Shown: positions 50,653 to 62,879 of the stretch, piece by piece
Numbering within the stretch: the first letter of the stretch is position 1
How the letters are laid out: each line of letters starts with the position of its first letter
From: Trema orientale
Taxonomy: Eukaryota; Streptophyta; Magnoliopsida; Rosales; Cannabaceae
Length of the DNA: 64,000 nt
Reading direction: 5' to 3'
Assembly: GCA_002914845.1 (NCBI GenBank)
Contig: JXTC01000706.1
Location: forward strand, 1 to 64,000
Notes under the pieces: generated by a model
Database searches by the model: none
What the model was told of the DNA's origin: nothing
The model's input: only the letters and a program-made list of their open reading frames with translations
Program-made: the position numbers and the translations under genes

Positions 50653-53195
50653 TTAAGCGTCATCTGCATCACTTCCACCAATCTGTGTCTCATGACTGAC
50701 CCAATAATTGTTCCCATCAGGACCGGCAACCTTGACCCTGTTTAAAATTGAATCCACAATATTTACTCGAAAGATTCACTTTATTTTAGTATTAGAATTT
50801 TCTCTCTCTATATAGCTACTGACCGTTCAAGTACAGATTTTCCTTCTTTGTACTTTTGGCTCTTTTCATGGGCAGTCTCCTGAAAGAAACCATCAAAATA
50901 ACTTAAAGGGGCAAAGAAACATAGATAAACTGTTGATCTATATCGTTTAACTGTCTCTCATTCTTACATATTTCCACCCAACAATTGATCCACAGCCAAC
51001 GCAGAAAATGTCAGCAACAGTGTGCAAACCAGTCATCATCAATCTATCTTCCTTCTCTCCAAGAGTGACATTAACTCTGTTAAATAATTGAAGACGAGAA
51101 TTACATCTAGGAAGGATTTCAAGAATGTAACGTTTAATGACTTCTTTTTCACCCATGAAATCATCTTTAGTCATCCAATTTCAAATTCAACTCAAAGAAA
51201 TTTACTCCTCCAACTTTTTTGTCATTTATTCGTCTATCGTGCTTGGTCATATACCCATACACGATAATTGACAGAACAGAACAAGATTCCAAGGCATTGG
51301 AGCAATTCGTGGCTATTGATTTCCCTCCTTGATAAAAAAAAAGAGAGAAGGCAACATTATGGCTTGCTAACTTATTTTATCGTGGCATACACAATTATAG
51401 ACTGAGCAAGCAAATGCTAGCTGCTCTTAATACTCGTATAAACACAACAAAACTTTCACTACCACAGCATAAGATTTAGGTTTTACGTGATATCATAAAA
51501 TCCATAACTTTCACATGGCATTGACAAGCAGTCATGGGACCGTTGGGTAATAGAAGGATATATTTAGCAAAACTTAATATGATGATTCCACAAAGATTTT
51601 AAGGTGATATTCAGAAACACTTGATATTTTGGATAAGGGGCAGAAAATATAGAAAACTTACACCTTACTGAAGAGATAAGCTTTTCCATGCCTGCTGTGG
51701 AAGGACTGAATGAAACAACAAAGGTAAAGACTGTAGTTAGAATATTTGGTTCCGACATTTTTCACAATTAAAATTTGCTGGACACTCAAAACAAGAAAAC
51801 TCAAAGAATCCATAAGAATACGAGAAATAGAGCTTTTAGCATACTAGAAATACCATCAAACTATATTCCAAAACTCATCATCTCATGAATCAATGTGATT
51901 CAACCCTACCTAAAGGCCTATAACCTCTTAGATCATATTATTAGGAACTAATCACAATGATTAATACATCCAGTAATGCTTGTGTTTTTGAACAGTTGTC
52001 GTCTTTATATGTTTTAGAACCAACCAACAACTTATGCTTGTAACTTATCAGATGAAAAACTTGACTCAGCAAAACCAATTAATATCTGAAACTAATCACA
52101 ACTCTGAGAGGAACCTTCCATAGATCTTCTCATCTTTATATTACTTGATAAGAGGATTAGTATCATAGTAGAAGCATTTTGTTCTATACGAATGGCTGTT
52201 ACATGGAAGTAAACACTTTCTACCACAATGCTTTCAGATACACAATCGTATGTGCACCTGCCAACTGAAGATACCAAAAACTCAAACAGGGTATTCTCTG
52301 TCCAAGGAAGAAATTCCAACATGAAATTGAATTATCCAACATGAAATTGAATTACCTTACTTTCAATATATGAATCAAAATTAATACAGATAGGAAACAC
52401 AAAAGCTACTGCATTCAATTCATAAACGAAGAAAACTTTCCAAGAATTTAGAACTTTCCTTATATGTTTCCAAACCATTATATAACGTTCCTCACTTGTT
52501 ATGCAACACGGTTATGGAACATGCCTTATGAGTCCTTGACAATCAATTTTAAATAATCTCGCAATGCACCACCATGAAATAAATACTTCTGTGATACTGG
52601 ACTGGGTAACATAGAGAAGCTTAACAGACAGAAAAAGCATTTTCAAGCTCTCAAAAGATCACAAATTTACCACCCGAAGATAGTTACATCGAAATTATCC
52701 AACCGAAACACAAAGGATCAAACGGGACATCAATGTTTCAGTTGAAGGGATCAAATTCTCAAAACCAAACGTGGTCTAGGCTACCATCAAAACAGAAGCT
52801 TTTACTTCCTGATCATCCAACTCTCAATCAGTACCGCAACGTGGGGTTTAGCTAAACATCCGAAAAAAGATAACTAACAAAACAAAAGCTTATAAAAGAT
52901 AAAGGAAAGAACATAAACGCATTATGAGAAAAAAGTGACCACCAATACATTTAACCAAGATAACCAAGTACAAGCAAAATCTTACAACACCCACATAAAA
53001 GCAAAGAAATTGCCCAACACCCAGATGAGAATTCTACACGCATACAACAAAACCAGCATAAATTTTGACTGATCAAAGCTGATTAGTGACCAAAACAACC
53101 TTTGAAACGACGTCTTCACAAAGAGCAAGATGGGTACGGCAGTGCCTGCAGCTGTAGATCTTCCCCTCTAGACTCACCACAAATAACCTCCCCAT
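50653..53195 (-). CDS. Yippee-like zinc-binding protein
   Basis: Small conserved eukaryotic protein with the Yippee fold, related to cereblon and Mis18. Its biochemical role in plants is unclear. Five exons: 53195-53100, 51705-51662, 51076-50968, 50879-50824 and 50737-50653, giving 129 residues in consistent phase. The zinc ligands are C16 and C19 (SCRHC) and C72 and C75 (CVGC), which fits the family spacing C-x2-C-x52-C-x2-C. Other family blocks are [45 protein letters not shown] and [12 protein letters not shown]. It ends GGSDADDA. Residue 36 is Ser where relatives have Cys (SFHCRHG), but this is not a zinc ligand. A non-coding first exon with a donor probably lies near 53450-53500. Confidence 0.95.
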
Positions 53196-53739
53196 GCCTT
53201 AACTCTACACCCAAAAAATCTTCACCAAACAAAATCTTTAGCAAATATCTGAGATGGGATTCTGGATTTAGCAAAGGGGTCGTCGAGAAAACCGATGAAA
53301 CCAGGAAAAAAAAATAAAGAACGTATAAAACAAAAAAAAAATGATAAAAGGGTGTGTTCAAGATCCAAGAACGTGACTTTTGGGCATGAAAAAATGGCAA
53401 AAAACAAAGCAAGTAACTTGAGAGAGAGAGAATCGTTGATTGTTTTACCTTAGCTTTCGTTCCGGTGAAGCCTGTAGTTGCAAGAAATGTGGACCGAGAA
53501 GCTACCGCGTTTCACAATTATATCACTTTTTTCGTTTTTTAATTTTTTTCTCTGTAAAAGTGGAACATGACAAGACGTTTATTTTACTGGTTTTATTTTC
53601 TGTTTGCGCTATACAAATTTCTTTTTTCTTTTTTTTTTTTTTTCTTTCTTTTCGCCCCAAATTTTGACAACAGGCGAAACTGAAAGTAATAGTTTAGTTT
53701 CTTGCAGTTAGTCCCCCCGGTTATCACTTATTTGCATTT

Positions 53740-54930
53740 ACTTCCACAACTATCATTTAATTAGCAAAATAACCATATATCCGTTGTATTTAGCCCACAA
53801 ACTTTAAACTTAGCCACATTTTGGCTCCTGACTTTTGAAATAGCCTATTGAAGACACTCAATCTATGAACATTTCCCAATTTGACCATTCCATCACTATT
53901 CTATTATAAATAGAGGAAAAAATCTCAATTTTGGCCCCCTAAATTATTATAAAATTCTATTTTGCCCACCAAACTTTAAAACACATATATCTTAGCACCC
54001 TATTAATCAAAGTATCTAATTTTCATTTCTATAGCCACTTTATTGTTAAAAGCAAAAAAAAAAAAAAACATGTGTCCTTCGTATAAGGCTTTTATCAAAG
54101 ATAGTTTAAGCAATTTGAGAAACAAAATTAGGGCAATAAAAAATTGATTTTATCTAAAGATATTTTTAAAAAAATTATTTTGATACAAAAATTAGTGATC
54201 CTCTTATGATCACAATTTAGTCTTGAAATTTTTGTAATTTTTTTTTAGGTTCATCATGCTAGATAAATGTTACACTAAGTTCGAATATAACTAGAATGCA
54301 CTTATTTTTAATGTTCAAATTAGTTTTTTCAAAAAAAAAAAAAACATAAAATAACTCGATATTTTCTATGCTCAAAACTTAAAAATATAGTGTATCATAG
54401 TTATATTTGAACTTAATCTAACACTCGCCTTGAATCATAAGTCTAAAGAGGATCTAAAAATTTTCAAAACTAAATTATAATCACAAAGAGATCACTAATT
54501 TTTGTACCAAAATAAATTTTTTATTTTTTATATATTTATATTTTTAAATAAAACGAAAATTTTCTACTACTTCATTTTTGTTCTGCTAACTGCTTAAGAT
54601 ATTTTTGTTAATAGTCTTACATGGTCTATTTTTTTTGTTTTTACAATAAAGTGACTGTAGCAATCAAAGGAAGATATTTTAATGAATATGGGGTCAAGAT
54701 ATAAATGTTTTAAAGTTTATGGGCTAAAATAGGATTTAGCAATAATTCAGGGCCAAAATTAGAACTTTTTTTGTCCATTTGTAACATAAGAGTAACAGAA
54801 TAGGCAAACTGAGACATTTTTATAGATCGAGTATCTTAAATGAGCCATTTCAAAAGTTAGGGGCCACAATAAAATTAGATCTAAATTCAAATGTTAAAAA
54901 TAAATTTTGCCTATCATTTAAATATCACTT
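53740..54930. mobile_element. Fold-back element, about 1.2 kb, nearly all inverted repeat
   Basis: 53750-54060 is the inverse of about 54640-54920. Examples are CTGACTTTTGAAATAGCC against the complement of GAGCCATTTCAAAAGTTAG, and ACTTTAAAACA...TATATCTT against its counterpart near 54700. The inner region 54190-54260 pairs with 54420-54520. Only the centre (54270-54410) is unpaired. No coding frame is present. The long hairpin could yield small RNAs if transcribed. Confidence 0.8.
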
Positions 54931-54932
54931 GG

Positions 54933-55285
54933 TAATCACCAGTGGTGATGGCATAGCGGCAAAGGTGTCTACCTGGAACCTTTGCTTTTATTAGGTCAAA
55001 AGTTTGAATCTCCACAAAAACGTGTGAGATCAGGCTTGGTATTCTAGGAGTAGCCACCAATGAGTGGACCTTATGAGTCACTCTAGAAACGTGTCCCTCA
55101 ATGAGTGGACTATGTGAGCAAGCACTTCTATCCTGCTAGCTGATGAAGGCACAGGGACAAGACTATTGTCATTCCACCTGTGGTCCCAAAGATTGTCAGG
55201 CCCAAATGCTACTGGGGCGAAAATTAGATGAGAAGCATGAGGGCACCACCAATTCTCCTTTTCCTTTCAAAAAATAAAAATAGAT
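54933..55285 (+). mobile_element. SINE with 13-bp target duplication
   Basis: A 353-bp insertion flanked by perfect copies of AAATATCACTTGG (54920-54932 and 55286-55298). The head is tRNA-like. A GTGGTGATGGCATAGCGGC stretch resembles an A box, and AGTTTGAATCT at 55001-55011 resembles a B box; together they form the internal RNA polymerase III promoter of SINEs. The 3' end is A-rich (CAAAAAATAAAAATAGAT). There is no coding frame, as expected. Confidence 0.85.
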
Positions 55286-55306
55286 AAATATCACTTGGCA
55301 AGTCTT

Positions 55307-56958
55307 TGTTGGAATAATGTCCTATAAAGCAGTTTATTATTTTGACATTATAAACAATATTTATCAGATTATTTGTTATCTATTTATTATTAATAAATTC
55401 CATGTTATAAATTTGTATTTCATTCATGTCCCATTGATATATATGTGATGTGTATGATTATCTTATGCAAACATCTAAAGATTCTAAGACATGTAATGAG
55501 TAATAAAGAATTATTTGTATGATGAGTTCATATATGGGAGACATTATATTCTTTATTTCATTATGTCTAAATTAAATTGTTCGCATTCTGCATATTGAAG
55601 ATGGAATACTTTACTATGCCATAGAATATAGTGTTCTCTATTTTCATAATGAAGTCTCCAATTATCAAAGTGAGTCTTCGGATAGAAACACTAGTGTGTT
55701 ATAAGAAAGTTATAACAGCATCGAACAGAACCGAGTGAATTAGAATTTAAGGTTAATGCCGTAACTTAAATTTCTAATTTTACTAATCTAGCACTATTGT
55801 AGAAAACCTTAATCTAAATGATTAACGAACTTATTTTCATGTGTTTTGTCTTTTTGAGTTACTAAAGGACTAGTTCAGATTTATGGTTCGAACTCCGGTA
55901 TCTTGGAAGATAAGGTGTATGAAATGTGTTGAATATTTTTCATGATGGTCGCCATGCATATAATGTCACTTTGAGTTTTTTCAAGTATTTGGATAATATA
56001 AACCAGGGTCCCAGTCAAATTCACATATTCACTATGTGAATTTGACTGTGTTGGTATAAGTAGATACAAACACCATAATTAACTATTATCCATTAGATGA
56101 AAGATAGCAACTCAAAGATAAATATATACTAGAGGGGTAATACGGTAATTTTACCATGCTAGTACGGCATTGCATTGGGGATACGTCTACAGGTATAGTA
56201 TATGCTAAATGGATCTAGCTAATTATTTGATAATAAGCTTCACAGAAAATAAATGACATTTAGTCCAAAAGTTCAATATTGGGCCTATAGTAGTATGCCC
56301 CAATATTAATGGATAAGGCCCAATCATAATTAAGAGTTAATTATGATAGTAGGTATATAGTCCATTGGAGCTTGGGCTTTATGGATCCATCTGGTTCCCT
56401 GTCTAGCTCAAATTAAAGCCCAATAGTTATTTGATGATCAGTTGAGCCCAACAAACCCAATCAGTCCATTAGGGTTTACTAATCTCTATATAGTTAAAAG
56501 AAAAGTTCTCTAACTGCCAGAACATCAACTACACGTAAAACACCCCTTGAAAAGAGTGTCATACGAAAAACAGAGAGAGAGAGAGCAGAGGAAAATCAGA
56601 CACTACTAGGGATTCACTATCCTTGGTGTTTCGGCTATTCTGGAGAAATTGGTTCGAGAATATTGTCTTCTTATTCGTCTGCAGATCTCTTTGTTGGGAA
56701 TCAAGAAGGTGACCACCCACCAGATTAATCAAATGGCTTTCGAGAATAGACGGAAAGACAAGAAGGTTATGGAGCAAATCCGAATATTGTTCTTGTCTAG
56801 ATCAAGAGTTAATTTATGTTAGATCACAATCCGAAAAGATTTGTAAAGAAAAATTTTAAACGACCAATTCCGCTGCGTCTTTAGATTTTACAAAACTATG
56901 GTATTCTTAAAAATGATTTTAAGAAAATATTACCGGAAATTTATTCTAGTAAACACCA
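55307..56958 (+). mobile_element. LTR-like stretch, possible solo LTR or TRIM-like remnant
   Basis: Begins TGTTGGAATAATGTCC and may end ...AAACACCA. It contains a TATA-like CTCTATATAG (near 56483) and, near its right part, CAATTCCGCTGCGTCTTTAGA, a type of text I associate with copia-family LTRs. I see no second LTR, primer site or gene, and no clear 5-bp target duplication. The bounds are approximate. Confidence 0.35.
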
Positions 56959-57353
56959 GCAACCTTAGGCGGGTCAATTGCCCGAGCTTGATCCTTTAAA
57001 TGCACTTCAACAAATGCCCGGATACTAGCAATTTATTTTTTGGTTAACATATTTTAAAAGTTAATGTGCAATCATTATTTTAGGTAGAATTTGAGGGTAT
57101 AAATTACTTTTCAAAGTTGATTATGCTAACATAATACAAATTGTTTAAAATATCATTTTATAGTATACATAATTTATGGTTTACTAAACACTTATATGAT
57201 GCTTTTAAACAGCGTAACAGTTTTATAAATTGCACATCTACAACACAATTGCAACACATCACAGAATATAATTTTGGAGTCGAAATTTAAAGTTCTTCTA
57301 ATTCCTCATCTCGGAATTATATATTTCAAATGTTAAAAACTATTACACTGAAC

Positions 57354-57388
57354 ACACACACACACACATATATATATGTATATATATG
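57354..57388. repeat. (CA)n(TA)n microsatellite
   Basis: Mixed CA and TA dinucleotide tract. Its last nine bases became the target duplication of the adjacent MITE. Confidence 0.85.
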
Positions 57389-57631
57389 GGTTGCCACTCC
57401 AATAGGTATTTTTTTTCACCTATATGTAGGTATTTTTTTTAGCCGTTAGATTATCATCTAATAGTAATCCAATGGCTATAATGAGGTGCATGAAAAGACG
57501 TAAATTATTAATGCTATTTCTCTCTCTTACTTTTTACTTTAAAAAAATATACATGATAAATTTTCATTGGTCAAAACGATACCTATGTATAGATAAAAAA
57601 AAAAAAAAAAAAACCTACTAGATTGGTGCTC
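57389..57631 (+). mobile_element. MITE, Mutator-type, copy C (243 bp)
   Basis: A perfect 9-bp target duplication ATATATATG lies at 57380-57388 and 57632-57640. It starts GGTTGCCACTCCAATAGG and ends CCTACTAGATTGGTGCTC. The core shares GCCGTTAGAT, ATCCAATGGCTATAATGAGG and TGCATGAAAAGACG with copies A and B. Confidence 0.93.
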
Positions 57632-57666
57632 ATATATATGTATAAACATATATGTATACGGGTAAG

Positions 57667-58720
57667 ATTTCAATAGAGATTTTTGTTTTTGCTCCATGAA
57701 TGCTTACTCTAATTTGAGTCATTAGATTTTGATCTTATGGTTATAATAATACTAGTAATTCTCTTAAAAAATATGATTTAATTAATACTTATATAAATAT
57801 TGAAAGTTATTTATAACTTAAAAGATAGGTAACTTGTTTGAGTTGGAAGTTGGACAGTTTTCATTTTTTTTTTTCCCAATCCCTTTCCCATTGTTTTTAT
57901 GTTTTCATTCTCATTCCATAATCGATTCATTGTATTTTCATTCTCATTCCCTTTCATTCTTTACTTTTTATCGTTGCTATTACCAATTACATACAATTAT
58001 ATTTTTCTTTCTTTTTAAATTTTTTTTCTCTATACCCTCTTTTTTTTTTTCTTAGGTTAATTATTTAATGAAAACTAATGTTTTTTGACCAAAATAGTTG
58101 TATAACTTATCTAATCGTATATTGCTCCGAAAAAATAAAAATAAATAAAAAACTTATCTAGTCATATAAATTCTCTCTCTTTTATTTATTTATTTATTTA
58201 TTTTTTGATTTCACGTATTACCTATTTACCTTAATAACTTTATGTTAATTGCTTTTTGTATCAAGTAGTATAACTATTTTTTTGGGGTTGATTTCACGTA
58301 TTATATACCTATTTCACGTATTACCTATTTTCTTATTTACCCTAATAATTTTTTTTTAAAATTTTAGTTTACATGTAGTCTTAAAACTAAATAATAAAGA
58401 GTTTTATTTGAATTTTTTATACAATTTTAAAACTAAGAAGAGTTTTATTTGAATTTTTTATACAATTTTAAAACTAAGACATATACATGAAACTAATACG
58501 TATTATTAGTTTTTCCTTATTTCTTTTATCAAAACTTTTTCCTTAAAAATATCATTCCAAATTTTTTTTTCCTTAAAAAGTCATTCTAACAACTTGTTTC
58601 TACCTCAATGGAAATTGAAATAAATGGGATTCTCTAAAAGAATTAAAATAGAATGTTGTAAATAAAATACTTGGTCAAAATACCCATCCGTTAAACAAAA
58701 ATAAAAATCTCCATTGAAAA
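57667..58720. mobile_element. 1.05-kb non-coding element with inverted ends
   Basis: The left end ATTTCAATAGAGATTTTTG is the inverse of the right end AAAAATCTCCATTGAAAA over about 26 bp. The interior is T- and A-rich and without coding capacity. A related copy starts at 2360 and an end motif lies at 14256. Confidence 0.65.
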
Positions 58721-58724
58721 CTCC

Positions 58725-60700
58725 TCCATATATATATAGTACTCTGCTTTATCTATTATCTTCTGCTTCTTTTATATTTTTCTTCTCTATTTGAGTAGCA
58801 TTAATCACTACTGCTATATATATATATATAATTGTGACAGATGGACTCTCAAAAGCTTCATGAGTTTTTGTATAGATTTCAATAATGGAGTGATGATGAT
58901 GTAGCTGAAAGTGACTATGAAAATAGAAAAGGGAACAAAAGGAAAATGCATGAAAGCAGTATGGCAACTACTTAAGATTCATGAAAATATATGAAAACCA
59001 ATACATTTTTTTGAAGAAAAAAATTGAGAACCAATTTTTCTAATAACTTATGGCAAATATATATAAGTTGCTAAAGATAATGAACCCATTTGTGTCAAAA
59101 AGAATTAATAGCAACTTTATAGATTGTCATAAAGCAAGAAAAACAAATTAATCCCTCCAAATCGTTTGGTTTGTATATATGCTATTATTTTAATTAAATC
59201 ATTAAAGCCCGGGAAAACTACAAACGTCGTTACTACAAACGTCGTTAAAAAACAATCAACATATATATTCTATACATTATTAATAACCATGCATGATAAA
59301 AATAACCGATACATAAATGATAAATAAAATTTTATTGTCATCGCAAGCATAGTTTATTGGTAATCATATTTTTTTCAAATGCAGAGAATTTAATCATATT
59401 TCTTTCAAATACAGAGAATTTTGAGTTTAAATCCTCATTCCATATGGAAAAAAAAAATTGTCAAATATCACCCCTTACCTATATATATATATATAGAAGT
59501 ATATTTATATTAAAACAGATGAGTTGTAGTAGGTGATATTTAAAAACAAAATCTAAATTTTTGCTCTATTGAAAAAAGAAAAAGAAAAGAAAGAAAAAGT
59601 TTTTTCAAGGTAGGAGACAAACACAACAATTTTTAGCTCATGAAATTGACTTCAAAACCACATGCACTGTTTTTATGGGAACAGTAATGTACATCCATAA
59701 TTTATGAGTTCTTTTTTTTTTTTTTTCGATTGAGCTAAATTACCTTATAATTGTTGAATGGCTGATTATCATGAGAAAGATTTGTTCCAGTAGGGAAAAA
59801 GAGAGTTTTGAGAAACAAATTCCACTATACATGTACCTAACTCTGAGGTCAGCCTACTTATCATGCATAGTGATATAGCATTGTTGTAGGCATCTAGCCA
59901 TCCACTAAATTTGGCCAAAAAAAAAAAAAAAAACAGGAAAAAAAGAAATTTAGGTGGGTCAACCAAGATTAATTTAGACAAAGTCTACAATATAATATAC
60001 AAATCTAGTGTCAAATGATTGAAATAAGTTGGGAGGTAGAGAAGAGTGTTCTGTTAGGAGCTTTTCTCTGTCTCATTTAACAACTCTTTGAATGTGAGAC
60101 TTGGACTTACTGCACCAGCTATCAATGAAAAAAACGGGTTAGGATTTGACAATTTTCAAAAGCTACGTTATGTTAATGGCCCGCTACTGGGCTTTGATGG
60201 CCTCCGTCCTGATCAAATGCTTGAGGTCCACTGAATTTTTGTGCTTGATATAGTGGGCCTTTTGTTCTTGATCAGGGCTTTGTTTGTTAGAATTTTACCA
60301 ACAACGTACGTACGTACTCTCGAGCAAATTGGGCTTTAGTTGCATTTCACAGGGTTAAGTTTTTACCCTTAATAGTATCATTATCTTTTTAGTCTCTACG
60401 TGAAACAAATATTAAATCATGTCAATGTTGAAAAAGATGATATATAATAGAATTTTCAAAATTTCATAAGTCTTGAGAGTTGAGGGTCATTCACTAGTGA
60501 AATAAGATTCCTGCACATCTGAAGCAAGAATTGCAAAGTCTTCCAAATGGTGCCATATTTGTTACGTAGATGATAAGATGTACAATATGTATAAATAGAA
60601 ACTTAAGATTTATACATATATATATATATACGATGAGTTTATAATTATATAAACCAAAGGAGCTGTTTAATTTAAAAGTAGAAAGATGTCAACGAATGAG
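58725..60700. other. Intergenic, no gene recognised
   Basis: AT-rich with several dinucleotide tracts. The final part holds the 3' flank of the antenna protein gene. Confidence 0.5.
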
Positions 60701-60744
60701 AGAGATAAGTCTCGTGTAGGGTACTAGGTAGCTAGCTAGGCTGT

Positions 60745-62578
60745 TCACTTGTTAAAGGTAGCGACGAAACTAATAGGGCCTTTTCCTGTAACAGCAGCTA
60801 TGATCCCAAATATGAGGAAGGCAACCATGGCAAGGCGAGCATGTTTGATCTCGGCCAGTTGAAGCCTTTCTTTCTCTTCTGGGTCCTTGCTGGCCAGGCC
60901 CAACGGGTCAAAGAATTGCCCACCCGGATAGAGCCTCCTCTCCGGGTCAAGCTCTGCGTTTCTTTGGAACTCAATGTACCCGATTACTAGCACCTCTATC
61001 CATATCAATGTGGTCAATGAGAATGGAAGTGGCTGCCCAAGGTAGGATGATCCTTCAACCAGCTCTACCTGTCAAAACCCCCCCCACAAAGAGAAAAAAA
61101 AAATCAATCTAAATTTTGATCATGTATAAGTGACTATTATAACTCCATAAATAATGTATTCGTTGAGACTAATTAATTCCTCTACATAATTTGGTGTTGT
61201 TGGTGATGAACCGCTTCAGCAGCTGGCAACAAGTGAATTAATTTGGTCTCACATTACTATACGACAATTTGATGCATATTGCTATTTTTATATAATGCTA
61301 AGAGACAAGAGCCACTTATACATTATACCACACAGTAATAAAAACGTAAGGTGTATATATAAATTTAAAGGTAAGTCTGGGATCCACTAATATAATTGTT
61401 CATACTTTATGTTTGGCGTATCCCTATATGGGCAAGCATAAGCCAAGCTTCATCCTAAGCAAAAAATAAATAAATAAATTTAAAACAAAACAAAACGAAA
61501 CGAAATGAAATTTTGTCGGCATCTATTAGTCCCTGTCAACATTATGATTAACAAGGACCACAATTTCTTTTTAAATTTTTTTTTCTTTTTTTGAGATGGC
61601 AATGGCATGGCTGAGAAGAAGACACAAATGATGGAAAAAGCTGTGGCGCCAGGTGTTTGAAGACTTATCTACACAACACGACGCCATTAAATGATGTATA
61701 CATCATTATACAGTACGTACATCTATATGCACCTTATAATGACGCCAAAAAACTCATCCTCCATGCGGAATTTTTAAGGTTAGATCTTATTCTTCAATAT
61801 AACCAGTAATAATTTATATTAAAAAATAATAATCATACATGATCCAAAACTTGTCCTATTGATACGCAACGTACAAGTATAGTCCAAAATAGCAACATAT
61901 AAGTAATTCTATAGACCTTTTAATTAACAAGCATAAACAAAAGTAGTAACAATTATATTATGCTTAAAAAAACTTACTGCATATTTCGCATAGATACACA
62001 CACACACATATATATATATATATAGCATGTATTTTTGTATGCATAATTACCTTTCCAGCGTCCTGCCATGCAACGCCAGTGAGAGCTTCGACAGCAAGAG
62101 CCCCGAGAGTGCCCAACATGGCCCACCTTCCATGAATGAGTTCACATTCACGGAACCTCTGAAGCCCAAAGACCTCAGAGTAAGGCTGAAACGGCGTCGG
62201 GTTGACCTCATTGGTCTCCACCCTCACCCCGATCACGTCCCCAGCCACGTTCTTGGCCAGGTTCTGGTCCAAACCGTCGTAATCGAACTGTAAGTACTCA
62301 GCCGGCTTCGCGAACCCGAACGGGTCGAAGCCGCGGTCCCCGACCAACGACCCGTCGAGCCACTCCGGCGGCTCGGCACCCGGGAACCACACGAGGCGGT
62401 CTCCAGTACTAAACTTGGGCTGAGCCTTCTTTGGTGGTGGAGGAGGAGGAGGTGATGATTTCTTTCCGAATGGTAACCCGAACCGGGCTTGGAACCTTCC
62501 GGAGGCCCGGCCCGGGTTGTGGATACGGGTTCCGAAGAAGTATGACGTGGCAGCAGAAGTCGCGGTGGTGGTGGCCAT
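60745..62578 (-). CDS. LHCB8: Chlorophyll a/b-binding protein CP29, short-tailed LHCB4.3/LHCB8 type
   Basis: Minor photosystem II antenna protein in the thylakoid membrane. It links the core to LHCII and takes part in energy dissipation. Exons 62578-62051 and 61068-60745 give 283 residues. A Ser/Thr/Ala-rich transit peptide is followed by a run of seven prolines (near residues 43-49) and [21 protein letters not shown]. The chlorophyll-ligand helix motifs are [14 protein letters not shown] and [13 protein letters not shown], with [18 protein letters not shown] between them. After TGKGP only nine residues remain (ISFVATFNK). LHCB4.1 and 4.2 have a tail some 25 residues longer. The short tail is the known mark of LHCB4.3, also named LHCB8. 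The intron (61069-62050) is AT-rich, with a CA/TA tract at 61998-62026. Confidence 0.95.
61998..62026. repeat. (CA)n(TA)n microsatellite in the LHCB8 intron
   Basis: ACACACACAC followed by TATATATATA just inside the donor side of the intron. Confidence 0.95.
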
Positions 62579-62620
62579 GGCTGGGGTCGGATGAAGGGTG
62601 TGGGATGAAGTTGAGAGTAG

Positions 62621-62738
62621 GGTTTAAATATTATGTGAAGAAAAGGGTGTGTTTTGTGTTGTGTGTGTGTGTGAGAGAGAGGGAATGAATTCTGTGATGG
62701 ATGTTAACGTTTGGGGTTATCTTTGCCTTATCTATTGG
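62621..62738 (-). promoter_or_regulatory. Light-type promoter of LHCB8: CCAAT, two GATAA boxes, TATA-like box
   Basis: Read on the minus strand, 62738-62714 gives CCAATAGATAAGG followed by CAAAGATAACC, which is a CCAAT box with two GATAA (I-box) motifs. A TATA-like AATATTTAAA lies near 62622-62632, about 45-50 bp before the start codon. CCAAT-GATAA clusters upstream of a TATA box are typical of light-regulated Lhcb promoters. Regulation is inferred from this pattern. Confidence 0.6.
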
Positions 62739-62879
62739 ACGGAAGGGTTGGATGGTTGATGGTAGCTTGATATTATTTTGTGGGGTCCTCGTGGTAAATC
62801 AATGTTCATGTCCTCTAATTTCTTACTTCTTACCAAGCCCCTAATTGGTAAACACATTATATCAAAAATTACTTGTTTG

